Source of the DNA: DASRAA01 sp963724855
Lineage (GTDB): Bacteria; Acidobacteriota; Terriglobia; Terriglobales; Acidobacteriaceae
Direction of reading: 5' to 3'
DNA length: 64,000 bases
Assembly (NCBI GenBank): GCA_963724855.1
Contig: CAVRWH010000006.1
Span: 620,001-684,000 of the forward strand
Numbering within the stretch: position 1 is the stretch's first letter; the number at the start of each line of letters is the position of its first letter. The notes under the pieces are model-generated. The model worked only from the letters and a program-made list of their open reading frames with translations, was not told the origin of the DNA and ran no database searches. The position numbers and the translations under genes are program-made. Positions 45,873-54,385 of the stretch are shown one piece after another.

Positions 45873-46091
45873 ATGGCCACCAATCTTGCCTTGGATGACA
45901 AACTGATCGAGGAAGCGCGCCGGATTGGCGGGCATGTGACCAAGAAGGACGCGGTCACGGCCGCGCTGGACGAGTACATCCGGCGGCGGAAGCAGCAAGA
46001 AGTTGTGAAGCTCTTCGGGACGGTCGAATACGAGCGCGGCTACGATCACAAAGCCAACCGGCGTCGCGACCGGGTTGAGCACGAAGGATGA
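45873..46091 (+). CDS. vapB: VapB-like antitoxin
   Basis: 72-residue antitoxin of the type II VapBC class. The N-terminus (TNLALDDKLIEEARRIGGHV, then TKKDAVTAALDEYIRRRKQQ) is the DNA-binding strand-helix-helix of the DUF2191 group. The C-terminal KLFGTVEYERGYDHK part is expected to wrap the toxin. The stop overlaps the toxin start (ATGA). Confidence 0.85.
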   Translation: MATNLALDDKLIEEARRIGGHVTKKDAVTAALDEYIRRRKQQEVVKLFGTVEYERGYDHKANRRRDRVEHEG

Positions 46092-46507
46092 AGCTGCTGG
46101 TTGACACCTCGGTGTGGTCGCTGGCGCTGCGGCGGCGCCGGACAGCCACGCTCAGTGGGAACGAAATGCGCTTGGTGGAAGTGCTGTCGGAGGCGATCCG
46201 CGACGGGCGGGTGGTGATGATTGGGCCAATCCGGCAGGAGATTCTGTCGGGGATCAAGGAACAGGCGCAGTTCGTAAAGCTGCGTACCACGCTAGCGGCG
46301 TTTCGGGACGAACCCATGGAAACAGAGGACTACGAAGAAGCCGCGCGCGGTTACAACCTGTGCCGCGCTCAGGGGGTGCAGTGCGGGCCGGTCGATATTC
46401 TGATTTGTGCGGTGGCGGCGCGACGTAAATGGAGTGTGCTGGCGAATGATGCGCTGCTGAACCGGTGCCTGGAGATCGTCGCGGTCGCGGGGCAAGGCTC
46501 GGGCTGA
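46088..46507 (+). CDS. vapC: VapC-like PIN-domain toxin
   Basis: Ribonuclease toxin of 139 residues. The PIN-domain acidic residues are Asp6 in LLVDTSVWSLAL, Glu in GPIRQEILSGI, Asp in GPVDILICAVAARR and Asp in SVLANDALLNRC. Known VapC toxins cleave tRNA or rRNA; the target here is unknown. It is translationally coupled to the antitoxin. Confidence 0.88.
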   Translation: MKLLVDTSVWSLALRRRRTATLSGNEMRLVEVLSEAIRDGRVVMIGPIRQEILSGIKEQAQFVKLRTTLAAFRDEPMETEDYEEAARGYNLCRAQGVQCGPVDILICAVAARRKWSVLANDALLNRCLEIVAVAGQGSG

Positions 46508-46677
46508 AGAGGCTGCCACGAAACCGAGAACGCCGCTCCGCGGCTCGGGCATAATTCCCGCTGTACCCCGGGCTGACGCCCGGGTCTAACACCACGTCGC
46601 CGCTACGCGGCTTAATCAAGCGTTGTCAGGCATACTTTGCTTCACCGCAAAGGTCGACAATCGGAGTTTCGTAACAG

Positions 46678-46797
46678 GCGCTGAAGCCCACGCGAAGATG
46701 TGTCGTCCCTGCCGGGACTCGGGTACATTGCAATCGGCTTCCCAGCCCGCCGCGGCGGGCTGGGCTATGATATTCCGCCCCTCCGGGGCTGGAGGAC
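46678..46797 (+). repeat. Four-hairpin dispersed repeat, copy C
   Basis: Closest to copy B. The variable stem is CCCAGCCCGC with GCGGGCTGGG around CGCG (46741-46764), then gctatgatattccgcccctc and the CTCC...GGAG hairpin. Confidence 0.7.
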
Positions 46798-46877
46798 TCC
46801 GAATCTGTTGGAGTGCTACGCGCTGCGTGTCGCCACGGTATCGCCAAGAGAGGGATAAGGGTGGGGGCCGGCGAAAG

Positions 46878-46915
46878 CCCCACATATCCCAAAATCAGGG
46901 ATATGTGGGCCACCC
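46878..46915 (+). repeat. REP-like palindrome with a 12-bp stem
   Basis: CCCACATATCCC, loop AAAATCA, then GGGATATGTGGG and the tail GCCACCC. The loop and tail match the 40095 copy, but the stem is AT-richer and different. Confidence 0.65.
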
Positions 46916-47181
46916 GCCAAAGAGAATTTAGCGCTTGAATCCACAATAACTGCGGTGCATCATATAGGTAATCCAGCGCAAGCTGGAGGTGGATGGCCGT
47001 AGGGCCAGCGCGAAGAGCCAAAGGTGAGAGCCTTGGACTTTTCGTTTTTAGAGGATATAAATCTTCCCGTACCCCTCTGTCCTGCCCGTCAAAAAGCGGG
47101 CGTTGTATTTCAATTCTGGCAATCTCCGAAAGTTCCTTTAAGCTGAAATTTAGGTGCTCCGCCGCGATTGCAGGAGGTTCG

Positions 47182-47562
47182 TTAGGCTTTCTTCTGGCGC
47201 ATCGCAGCGCCGTAAAGATCGCCGACCGAGCTGTACGCGTCGTAAGGTTCGTCGGGGTAGAGCAACTGCCAGAGTTCTTCCTTTAGTTCACTGACCGAAG
47301 GAATCGGGCGTCCCGAATGATCCTTCGCCCCGATGGAGAATCCTGCTCCAGTGAAAAGATGAAGAATCACGGGATCGTCCAAATCATTGCCGAAATGACT
47401 CTGCTTGAATGCTTCGAGCGCGGGGAGGAAAGCTGAGTGGCAATAATCCAGATTCAACGCGCAACCAAAGAGAACTAAGTGCCGTTTATCGCCATCGCTG
47501 GGCCTAACCCCTCTTACCGCATGGTCACCCGATTCATCTAAGTACAACCGATACCGCGCCAT
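47182..47562 (-). CDS. Short DUF3800 domain protein, probably truncated
   Basis: 126 residues beginning ARYRLYLDESGDHAV, the acidic N-terminal motif of DUF3800, a family with an RNase H-like fold found in defence and mobile regions. Complete members have well over 200 residues and more conserved acidic positions, so this is the N-terminal half or a short variant. It ends GAAMRQKKA and stops. I chose the ATG at 47562. It lies in an accessory patch beside a toxin-antitoxin pair. Confidence 0.6.
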   Translation of the reverse strand: MARYRLYLDESGDHAVRGVRPSDGDKRHLVLFGCALNLDYCHSAFLPALEAFKQSHFGNDLDDPVILHLFTGAGFSIGAKDHSGRPIPSVSELKEELWQLLYPDEPYDAYSSVGDLYGAAMRQKKA

Positions 47563-47742
47563 GGACACAACCTACGTAGATTCTCGGTTTGATTCGTGTT
47601 AACATTGCGGAGGGCACGGGGTACGATCCCGCAAGCGCCAAAAGCGCGGCGGCTTATAAGGCTGCTGCCTTCACCAGTAGGCGTGGCCCTCCGTAAGATC
47701 GGCTCCGTCGCAAGCCAGAGCCGAGTCAGTGCAAGCTCACTA

Positions 47743-47790
47743 GGGAACCCACTCCGAATCCCGCCAGGAATCAGCGGAGTGGGTGTTCCT
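47743..47790. terminator. Long inverted repeat, possible terminator
   Basis: GGAACCCACTCCG and CGGAGTGGGTGTTCC flank 18 bases. It lies between the DUF3800 gene start and the stop of the next minus-strand gene, so it could end that gene's transcript. Confidence 0.45.
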
Positions 47791-47841
47791 GTTTCTGGCC
47801 AATCTGCGCGTGAGACTCAGAACGGCTTGTCAGTCTTCTGT

Positions 47842-48363
47842 TCATTTCGTAACCTCTTCGCTGCTTTCCACTGGCTTTTCATCGGAGCCAGATTTCGCCT
47901 CTGCGCTGCCCTTCTCAGCCTTCTCGGCTGGTCGCTTGTTTGCGAGCGACGGATACCAAGCCGGAAGTCCGAAAGTATTATTGGGCAGCTTATGAATCTT
48001 CTGGGGATTCTTGGCGAGGGTGATGGCCAGCATCCGAAGACGATCTTTCGCCTTCCATGCCATCGCGTCGTAATCGAATCCACCCTGCTCTAACGCCCGA
48101 TGGATTTCCTCAATCGGCACAGCTTGATTGCGCCGCTGTAAAAATTCTTCAGCGGCGGCAACTGGGCCTTTTCCATAGTATTGGTTGGCGCGTGTAGATG
48201 ATCCTGCGCCCGTTGGCTCTGACACTACATCAGCAAACATGGGGGACTCGCCCATCATTGCCTTGAGCTGATTGATCATCTGCTTGGTGGCCGATACGGC
48301 GTTTTGCTGCTCCTCCAATTTCTCAAGGAGCGCGTCAACCGCTGGACTTAGCTTATCTTTCAT
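47842..48363 (-). CDS. Hypothetical protein with coiled coil and winged-helix-like region
   Basis: 173 residues. The N-terminal 45 residues form a coiled coil (DALLEKLEEQQNAVSATKQM). Residues about 70-140 (GPVAAAEEFLQRRNQAVPIE, then EIHRALEQGGFDY and LAITLAKNPQKIHKLPNNTF) look like a HARE-type winged helix. The tail is charged and of low complexity (EKAEKGSAEAKSGSDEK). The order suggests a DNA-binding accessory protein. I do not recognise a named family. Confidence 0.6.
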   Translation of the reverse strand: MKDKLSPAVDALLEKLEEQQNAVSATKQMINQLKAMMGESPMFADVVSEPTGAGSSTRANQYYGKGPVAAAEEFLQRRNQAVPIEEIHRALEQGGFDYDAMAWKAKDRLRMLAITLAKNPQKIHKLPNNTFGLPAWYPSLANKRPAEKAEKGSAEAKSGSDEKPVESSEEVTK

Positions 48364-48533
48364 ATATGAACCGCCCCGTAAGTCGCCGATGTACCAGCGA
48401 CCACAAGCCGGATTATACAGGAAAGGCAGGAAGGCGTGTCAATACTTAAGATTAAATGCCTGTAAGATGTTGATAATAGTGCAGATATTTTTCGTAAGTC
48501 TATTATCTAGACGCACCCTTATACCGTCGTGGA

Positions 48534-48821
48534 TTATTGGATGATCCGTTTTTTGGGGCGTCCGCCTCTTCGCTCCTTCCGCATGGATGCGATCTTGGCG
48601 AAGTATTCTGGCCCACGCTTGGCAGTCTGTTTGCCGCCCTTCGCGCCAAGAACGGCAGCAGGGGATTCTTCGAGCAGATTGTCGGCTAGGTTCAGGGCAG
48701 CGGTCAGCAACTTATACGCTCGCTGCGACCTCGCTTCGGGCAGGATAGTCGTGCGGAGTATGTCGTGCGCTTCGCTTATCATCTGACGCAGCGCTTTTAG
48801 GTCGTTCCGCTTCGGTGTCAT
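48534..48821 (-). CDS. Small hypothetical protein
   Basis: 95 residues from the ATG at 48821 (MTPKRNDLKALRQMISEAHD). It is mostly helical, with a basic C-terminal motif AKGGKQTAKRGPEYFAKIAS and RRGGRPKK that could contact nucleic acid. It is 170 bases upstream of the coiled-coil/winged-helix gene on the same strand. The function is unknown. Confidence 0.5.
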   Translation of the reverse strand: MTPKRNDLKALRQMISEAHDILRTTILPEARSQRAYKLLTAALNLADNLLEESPAAVLGAKGGKQTAKRGPEYFAKIASMRKERRGGRPKKRIIQ

Positions 48822-49029
48822 GCCCCCAACGTAGCACTGCATTAACGCAGAAGCAAGCGGTTGCTGTTACCTATACACGCAACTTTAGGACACTACCGAA
48901 AAACGTAAGGACAGGGTCACTCTCAAGCCAAACGTCCGGCTACCATTCGAACGCATCAGTCACCCACAGATTCCTCTGAGGGGCCTAACACAATGGAGCA
49001 GCTGAACGGACGCTTGTGTCCCAGATCCC

Positions 49030-50370
49030 TCATTCGCTCGGCACGTCGAAGTTGACCAGGTCGGCTTGGAAGCCGCGGGTTTTGATGGCGCCGTAGGCTA
49101 CACCGGCGAGCATCCAGATGGAGCCGGCGATAAGCGCCATCTTCGACAGGTTGAGCCACAAGGCCCCGCAGATGAGGAACCCGAACGCGGAACCAGCAGG
49201 TTCGAGAGCGAGCGGTTCTTGCCGCGAATGAAGTAGTGGGTGAGCGAGGCGATGTTGACGCCCATGAAGGCGATGAGGGCTCCGTAGTTGAGCAGCTCGG
49301 CGGCGCGGTCGTAGTCGCGGATGATGTAGGCCCCGACCAGCGCCACCACGCCCGACGACGATGACGTTGTTGCGGGGAATGCGGGTGCGGGGATCGATGG
49401 CTCCGAAGAACGATTTGGGGATGGCGTTGCTGCGTCCCATGCCGTAGAGCAGGCGGGCCGCGCCGAGTTGCGCTCCCATGCCGGAGCCGATGGTGGCAAT
49501 CAGCAGGGTGATGGTGATGGCGAAGGAGATGGCCGCTCCTCCGGCGATGGCGGCCATGTGGGCGAAGGCGCGCTCGGCTTCGGCCTCGGAGAAGCCGTAT
49601 CCGGGACGCAGCAGTTGCGCGGAATAAACCTCGGCGGAAGCGAGAATGCCGGTGATCACGCACACCAGCACGGTCGCCAGCAGGATGTTGCGCTTGGGGT
49701 TGTGGACTTCTTCGGAGAGCGTTGAGATGCCGTCGAAGCCGATGTAGGTGAGCACCGCGAGCGAGGTTCCGTGCAGCAGCACCTTCGGGGTGAAGGCGTG
49801 CGGGTTGTAGAACGGCTGCAGGAAGAACGCCGCGGTGTGCGGGCCGTTCGAGGTGAGATAGCGGATGGTGACGCCGAAGAAGGCCACGATGACCACTCCC
49901 ATGGCGGCGAACAGCACTTGGTTGATGCGCGCCGAAGTTTCAACGCCGCGCAGGTTCAGCAGCGTAAACAGCAGGGCGAAGGCGATGAACCACCAGCGCG
50001 GCGAGACTCCGGGAAAGAAGTCGAGCATGGCCTTGCCGCACCAGATGGTGCAGATGAGGGGGTTGATCATGTAGTCCATGGTCATGCTCCAGCCGGTGAC
50101 GAAGCCGAGGGCGGGATGGATCTCGCGGCCGACGTAGGTGTAGGCGGAGCCGGCGCTGGGATAGACGCGCGCCATGCGTCCGTAGCTGATGGCGGTGAAG
50201 ACCATGGCGACCATGCCGATGAGGATGCAGGTGACGACCTGTCCCTGGGAGGCGTTGGCGAAGACGCCATAGCCGGGCATGGGCGCGGTGGGCTGGATGA
50301 CGATGATGCCGTACATCACCAGGTCCCACAGACCGAGGGCGCGCTTGAGGCCGGGAGCGGAAGTGGACAT
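49030..50370 (-). CDS. APC-family amino acid permease with a compensated frameshift
   Basis: Inner-membrane transporter of about 446 residues with roughly 12 helices (for example LWDLVMYGIIVIQPTAPMPG, LFTLLNLRGVETSARINQVL, AISFAITITLLIATIGSGMG). TM1 carries the unwound-helix region of the LeuT fold. Between about 49352 and 49189 the correct frame is the -2 neighbour (VALVGAYIIRDYDRAAELLN to RSLSNLLVP), entered by one extra base and left by one missing base. The flanking frame is otherwise intact, which suggests sequence error. The ATG at 50370 has aaaggga just upstream. The substrate is unknown. Confidence 0.85.
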   Translation of the reverse strand: MSTSAPGLKRALGLWDLVMYGIIVIQPTAPMPGYGVFANASQGQVVTCILIGMVAMVFTAISYGRMARVYPSAGSAYTYVGREIHPALGFVTGWSMTMDYMINPLICTIWCGKAMLDFFPGVSPRWWFIAFALLFTLLNLRGVETSARINQVLFAAMGVVIVAFFGVTIRYLTSNGPHTAAFFLQPFYNPHAFTPKVLLHGTSLAVLTYIGFDGISTLSEEVHNPKRNILLATVLVCVITGILASAEVYSAQLLRPGYGFSEAEAERAFAHMAAIAGGAAISFAITITLLIATIGSGMGAQLGAARLLYGMGRSNAIPKSFFGAIDPRTRIPRNNVIVVGRGGAGRGLHHPRLRPRRRAAQLRSPHRLHGRQHRLAHPLLHSRQEPLALEPAGSAFGFLICGALWLNLSKMALIAGSIWMLAGVAYGAIKTRGFQADLVNFDVPSE

Positions 50371-50417
50371 GGTCCCTTTCGTAAGAGAGCGAATGGACAT
50401 TGTAGTGGGTGTCGGGA

Positions 50418-50449
50418 GCAACTAGCAGCTAGCGACTAGCAACTAGCGC
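50418..50449 (+). repeat. Short oligomeric repeat, GCAACTAGCAATTAGC family, copy 5
   Basis: gcaactag, cagctag, cgactag, caactag in tandem between the divergent permease and glucosidase genes. Confidence 0.65.
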
Positions 50450-50614
50450 TCGGCACTCAGCAATTCGTATCCGGTAGTTGGTGGCAGGGTACCGGTGATT
50501 GGATTTCAGAACCGAACGGCGGCACTCCGGCAGACCGGGAGTGAGGATTCTGGTAACATTCGTCTCGCTGAGTGCCCGGCCCAAGCTTCCTTTGCTGGAG
50601 CGGGCGTTTCTACC

Positions 50615-53254
50615 ATGCCTCTCAAACTCTTATCCATCGTGCTGGTTCTGCTGGCCTCGAATGTTTTCGGGCAATCGCTCTGCGACAACCCAAGCGGAAT
50701 CACTCTTAGCCGCGAAGCCCAGCGCCGCACGGGAGCTCCGCGTTCGCGGCACTCTGCGCGCGACTGGCAGTTTCTGGATGCGGTGGGGCCGCACGCCGGA
50801 CTGCTGGGCCGGGAAGACGGAACGTTTGAGGCGTGGATCTACCCGCTGAAGCTGTTTCGCGACTTCCAGCTGAAGTTCCGCGTCGGCGAGGTGGTGCTGA
50901 ATGGCGACGCGATTCCGCGCACCATCACTGTGCGTCCGGAGTCGTCGTCGGTAAAGTACATCTACGATTCCTTCACGGCGTGCGCGACGTGGTTTGTGCC
51001 GGTCGAGGAACGCGCGGCAATCGTCGAGATCGAAGTGAACTCCGCGGAGCCGGTCGCGGTGGAAGCGTCGTTCACGCCCGACGTGGCGTGGATGTGGCCG
51101 GCGGCGGTGGGCGATGCCTACAGTCAATGGGATGCGCAACTGAAGGCTTTCCGCTTCAGCAACGATCATCACGTTTTCTGGGCGGTTGCCGGGTCGGCGA
51201 ATGCGGATGCGCTGCTGACTACGTATAGCGCGAACTACTCGGCCAACCATACAGACGCGTTTTCGTTTGGCCCGGCGGCGAAGGGACATAACGTCTATCG
51301 GTTGGTGATGACCGCGTCGTTCGAAAGCCAGAAGCAGGCCGACGAACTGTACAGCAAGCTGCTCGCCGCCGACAGCTCGCTGATGAAGCAATCGCGCGAT
51401 TACTACGCGCGCTATCTCGACGACACGGTGCAACTCGATTTGCCCGACAAGCAACTGCAGCGCTCTTACGATTGGGCGCGGGTTAGCACCGTGCAGGGAT
51501 TGGTCGATGAGCCTTACGCGGGCAAGGGACTGGTCGCGGGATACAACATCTCCAGCGGCTCGCATCGGCCGGGCTTCAGTTGGTACTTCGGGCGCGACTC
51601 GATGTGGACGGCGCTGGCGCTGGACTCCATCGGCGACTTCGCCACGACGCGGACGGCGCTGGAGTTTCTGATGCAGTATCAGCGGCCAAACGGGCGCATC
51701 CCGCATGAGATTGCGCAGACCGTGAAGCTCATCGACTGGTGGAAGGACTATCCGTACGGCACGTCGTCGGCGGATGGAACGCCGCTGTTTTTAGTGGGCT
51801 TCGCCGATTACGTGCGCGCCTCCGGCGATGTCGCCTTCGCGCGCGAGCACTGGGACAGCCTGTGGCACGCGTATCAGTTCTTGAAGTCGACGTATTCTGC
51901 GAGTGGCATTTCGCAGAATTTGAACATCGGGCATGGATGGATTGAAGGCGGGCCGCTGCGTCCGCAGCCGTCGGATATGGCGCGGCCGCAGAACCCCGCG
52001 CTGGTGCCGATTGCTGGCGAGTTCTATCAGGCGGGAGTTGGGATCGCGGGGGTCGAATCGCTGGCGTCACTGGCGCGTGCCGTCGGCAAGAACGACATCG
52101 CTCAAGAACTCGACAAGGAAGCCGCCGGGCAACGGGCTACGCTGGAAAAAACTTTCTGGTCGCCCGACAAAAACTTCTACGCCTACGCGGTCGATCTGCA
52201 AGGCAAGCGGATCGACAAGCCCAGCGTGCTTGGCACTGTGCCCATGTGGTTCGGCCTTACCGATGCGAGCAAGAGCGAGCTGTTTCTCAACGTGATCGCC
52301 GCTCCTGATCACCAGACCGACTGGGGACCGCGGATCATCTCGAACCAGGACCCGCTCTACTCGCCCACCGGCTACCACTTCGGGAGCGTTTGGCCGCTGT
52401 TCACCGGGTGGGCTTCGGTGGCGGGATACCGCTACCACCGCGTCCACTACGGCTATGAGAACCTGATGGCGAACGCCGAATTGGCGCACGACGGCTCGCC
52501 GGGCCGGACTACGGAAGTTCTGTCGGGCGATTTCTACACGCAGCTTTCCACCAGCACACCGCACCAGATATGGTCGTCGGCCATGGTCATCAGCCCGATT
52601 CTGCGGGGGATGATGGGGCTGGAAGTGAATGCGCTCGACAACACGGTGACGTTTGCGCCGCACGTGCCTGGCGGATGGAGCGAATTCGCCATCAAGAACG
52701 TGAAAGTGGGAACGGCACAGCTTGATTTCATGTACCACGTTGTGGGAGACGATCTCACGCTGGAGGTTAGGCGCCGAGGCACCGGAAAGGTCGAGCTCGA
52801 CTTCTCCCCCGCGATTAGCCTGCGCGCGCAAGTTCTTGCCGCCGATGTGGACGGCCGGAAGATCACGCCGACGATCGCCGCCAATGACAACGATCAGCAT
52901 CTTACGCTCTCGGTGCCCATCACGGGCGACAAGACGACCGTGCACCTGCGCGTCGCGAATAACTTCGCTCTCGGCAATCTGTACACCGCGCCGACGGATG
53001 GGGCCGCGAGTTCCGGCCTGAAGATTGTTTCTGAACAATGGAACGCCGCGCATGACCAGTTGGTGCTGCAGATTGCCGGCATCAGCGGCCAAGCCTATAC
53101 AGTGCCGCTGTTCAATGTGCCCAGCCGCCTCGGGGCGCAAGGCGCGACCATTAGGAAGACCGCAACCGGAACAGCACTGGAGGTTTCCTTCCCGCAAAGT
53201 GCGCCTGGTGAGTTCACTTCTCAAACCGTGACCCTGCAGTTTCCTGCGCAATAA
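50615..53254 (+). CDS. Secreted amylo-alpha-1,6-glucosidase-like (alpha/alpha)6 glycosidase
   Basis: 879 residues with a signal peptide (KLLSIVLVLLASNVFGQ). After a beta-sandwich N-terminus, the central part is a six-hairpin toroid related to the glycogen-debranching C-terminal domain: QRSYDWARVSTVQGLVDEPY, GFSWYFGRDSMWTALALDSI, YQRPNGRIPHEIAQTV, GHGWIEGGPLRPQ, and PTGYHFGSVWPLFTGWASVA. A beta domain ends the protein. The acidic residues of GRDSMW and EGG are candidates for substrate binding and catalysis. The signal peptide points to extracellular or periplasmic oligosaccharides rather than intracellular glycogen. I chose the ATG at 50615 because it starts the signal peptide. Confidence 0.82.
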   Translation: MPLKLLSIVLVLLASNVFGQSLCDNPSGITLSREAQRRTGAPRSRHSARDWQFLDAVGPHAGLLGREDGTFEAWIYPLKLFRDFQLKFRVGEVVLNGDAIPRTITVRPESSSVKYIYDSFTACATWFVPVEERAAIVEIEVNSAEPVAVEASFTPDVAWMWPAAVGDAYSQWDAQLKAFRFSNDHHVFWAVAGSANADALLTTYSANYSANHTDAFSFGPAAKGHNVYRLVMTASFESQKQADELYSKLLAADSSLMKQSRDYYARYLDDTVQLDLPDKQLQRSYDWARVSTVQGLVDEPYAGKGLVAGYNISSGSHRPGFSWYFGRDSMWTALALDSIGDFATTRTALEFLMQYQRPNGRIPHEIAQTVKLIDWWKDYPYGTSSADGTPLFLVGFADYVRASGDVAFAREHWDSLWHAYQFLKSTYSASGISQNLNIGHGWIEGGPLRPQPSDMARPQNPALVPIAGEFYQAGVGIAGVESLASLARAVGKNDIAQELDKEAAGQRATLEKTFWSPDKNFYAYAVDLQGKRIDKPSVLGTVPMWFGLTDASKSELFLNVIAAPDHQTDWGPRIISNQDPLYSPTGYHFGSVWPLFTGWASVAGYRYHRVHYGYENLMANAELAHDGSPGRTTEVLSGDFYTQLSTSTPHQIWSSAMVISPILRGMMGLEVNALDNTVTFAPHVPGGWSEFAIKNVKVGTAQLDFMYHVVGDDLTLEVRRRGTGKVELDFSPAISLRAQVLAADVDGRKITPTIAANDNDQHLTLSVPITGDKTTVHLRVANNFALGNLYTAPTDGAASSGLKIVSEQWNAAHDQLVLQIAGISGQAYTVPLFNVPSRLGAQGATIRKTATGTALEVSFPQSAPGEFTSQTVTLQFPAQ

Positions 53255-53353
53255 ACGAAAGTCCGTCCACTCGCGAATGCAGGCGCGCGGCAGATGTTGC
53301 ATTCGTCTTTCGCCTTCTTCGCGATCAACCCGCTATACTCTTTTTACCCGCGC

Positions 53354-54344
53354 ATGTGGACCCTTCGCAGTCTCGCCGTGGCTCTTCTGTTCAGCGCCGG
53401 CCTCGCATTGGCGCAAGACGCAGCCGACCAGCAACTCCCGGCCAACCCGCAAAAACAGACTGCTCCCGCCCAGCCCCAGATGCCGCGCACCGCACCATCG
53501 TCAGGGGCGCCAGCTGCTCCGGCCCAGACCCCGGCTCCAGCGCCGGCCGCCGCCGAGGCAGCTGCCGCGCCAATCGTTCCCGCGGCCGCTGAGCGCCACT
53601 ATCACGCCGGTCGCATGGCTGAGAAAGAAAAGGACTATCCCAACGCCATCGCCGAATATCGCGCGGCCATCAAGGAATACCCCGACTATATCGATGCGCT
53701 CACGCATCTGGCGAACCTGCTGGACAATCGCGGCGATTACACGGGAGCGATCGCTAGCCTGCGGCAAGTCGTGATGCTAAAGCCCAACGACGCCAGTGCC
53801 CACAATGACTTGGGCTTCGCTCTGAAGAAAAGCGGCGACCCCAAGGGCGCGGCTGCGGAATATTTGCAGGCGCTTCGCGTCAATCCCCGGCTGGCTGTGG
53901 CGCACAACAACCTGGCTAACCTGCTGTATGCAAACCATTTGTACACTCAGGCCATTGCACACTACCAGGCGGCAGTTGAAATACAGCCGACCAACGCGGA
54001 AGCGCGGATGAACCTTGCCACGGCGCTCGACGTAACGGGCAAGACCGACGAGGCGATCCTGCAATATAAGGAAGCCATCCGAATTCGGCCGGGAGATGCC
54101 AATATTCACTACAACTTAGCGATCGCGCTGCAGAACAATAAGGAGAAAGCGGCGGCGGTGAACGAGCTGCTGGCCGCCAGCAAGCTCGTCGCCCGACTGG
54201 GTCGCTCCGCACAAGATGTTGTACGAGTTGCTGAAGGAGTCGGATCCGAAGACGGCGCTGGACGAGTGTATGACGGTGGACGGGCTCACCCACGATGCGA
54301 AGTTCCACGACGAGTGCCTGGCGCTGCAAAAAAAGACGCAGTAA
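53354..54344 (+). CDS. Exported TPR-repeat protein, frameshifted near its end
   Basis: About 330 residues. Signal peptide LRSLAVALLFSAGLALAQD, then an Ala/Pro/Gln-rich linker, then at least five TPR units (YPNAIAEYRAAIKEYPDYID, DASAHNDLGFALKKSGDPKG, RLAVAHNNLANLLYANHLYT, TNAEARMNLATALDVTGKTD, DANIHYNLAIALQNNKEKAA). One extra base near 54190 puts the tail out of frame. In the corrected frame it reads PDWVAPHKMLYELLKESDPK and stops at 54342-54344. Uncorrected, the frame runs to 54430 over the next gene's end. It probably scaffolds protein contacts in the periplasm. Confidence 0.82.
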
Positions 54345-54385
54345 AGGCATTACGAATCAGCGATTTGCGAGAGAACCTGCGAAAC

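Larger units (their letters stand above)
46508..47181. other. Intergenic region of repeats
   Basis: 674 bases without a credible gene. It contains GCCGCTCCGCGGCTCGGGC and CCCCGGGCTGACGCCCGGG palindromic blocks (46530-46590), the third four-hairpin repeat (46678-46797) and a 12-bp REP-like hairpin (46879-46909). The rest (46920-47181) is unassigned. Confidence 0.55.

Noticed and set aside
47600..47700. tRNA-like segment (ggggtacgatccc and flanking complementarity)
   Set aside because: It resembles a T-arm only; no cloverleaf with acceptor, D and anticodon arms could be built.
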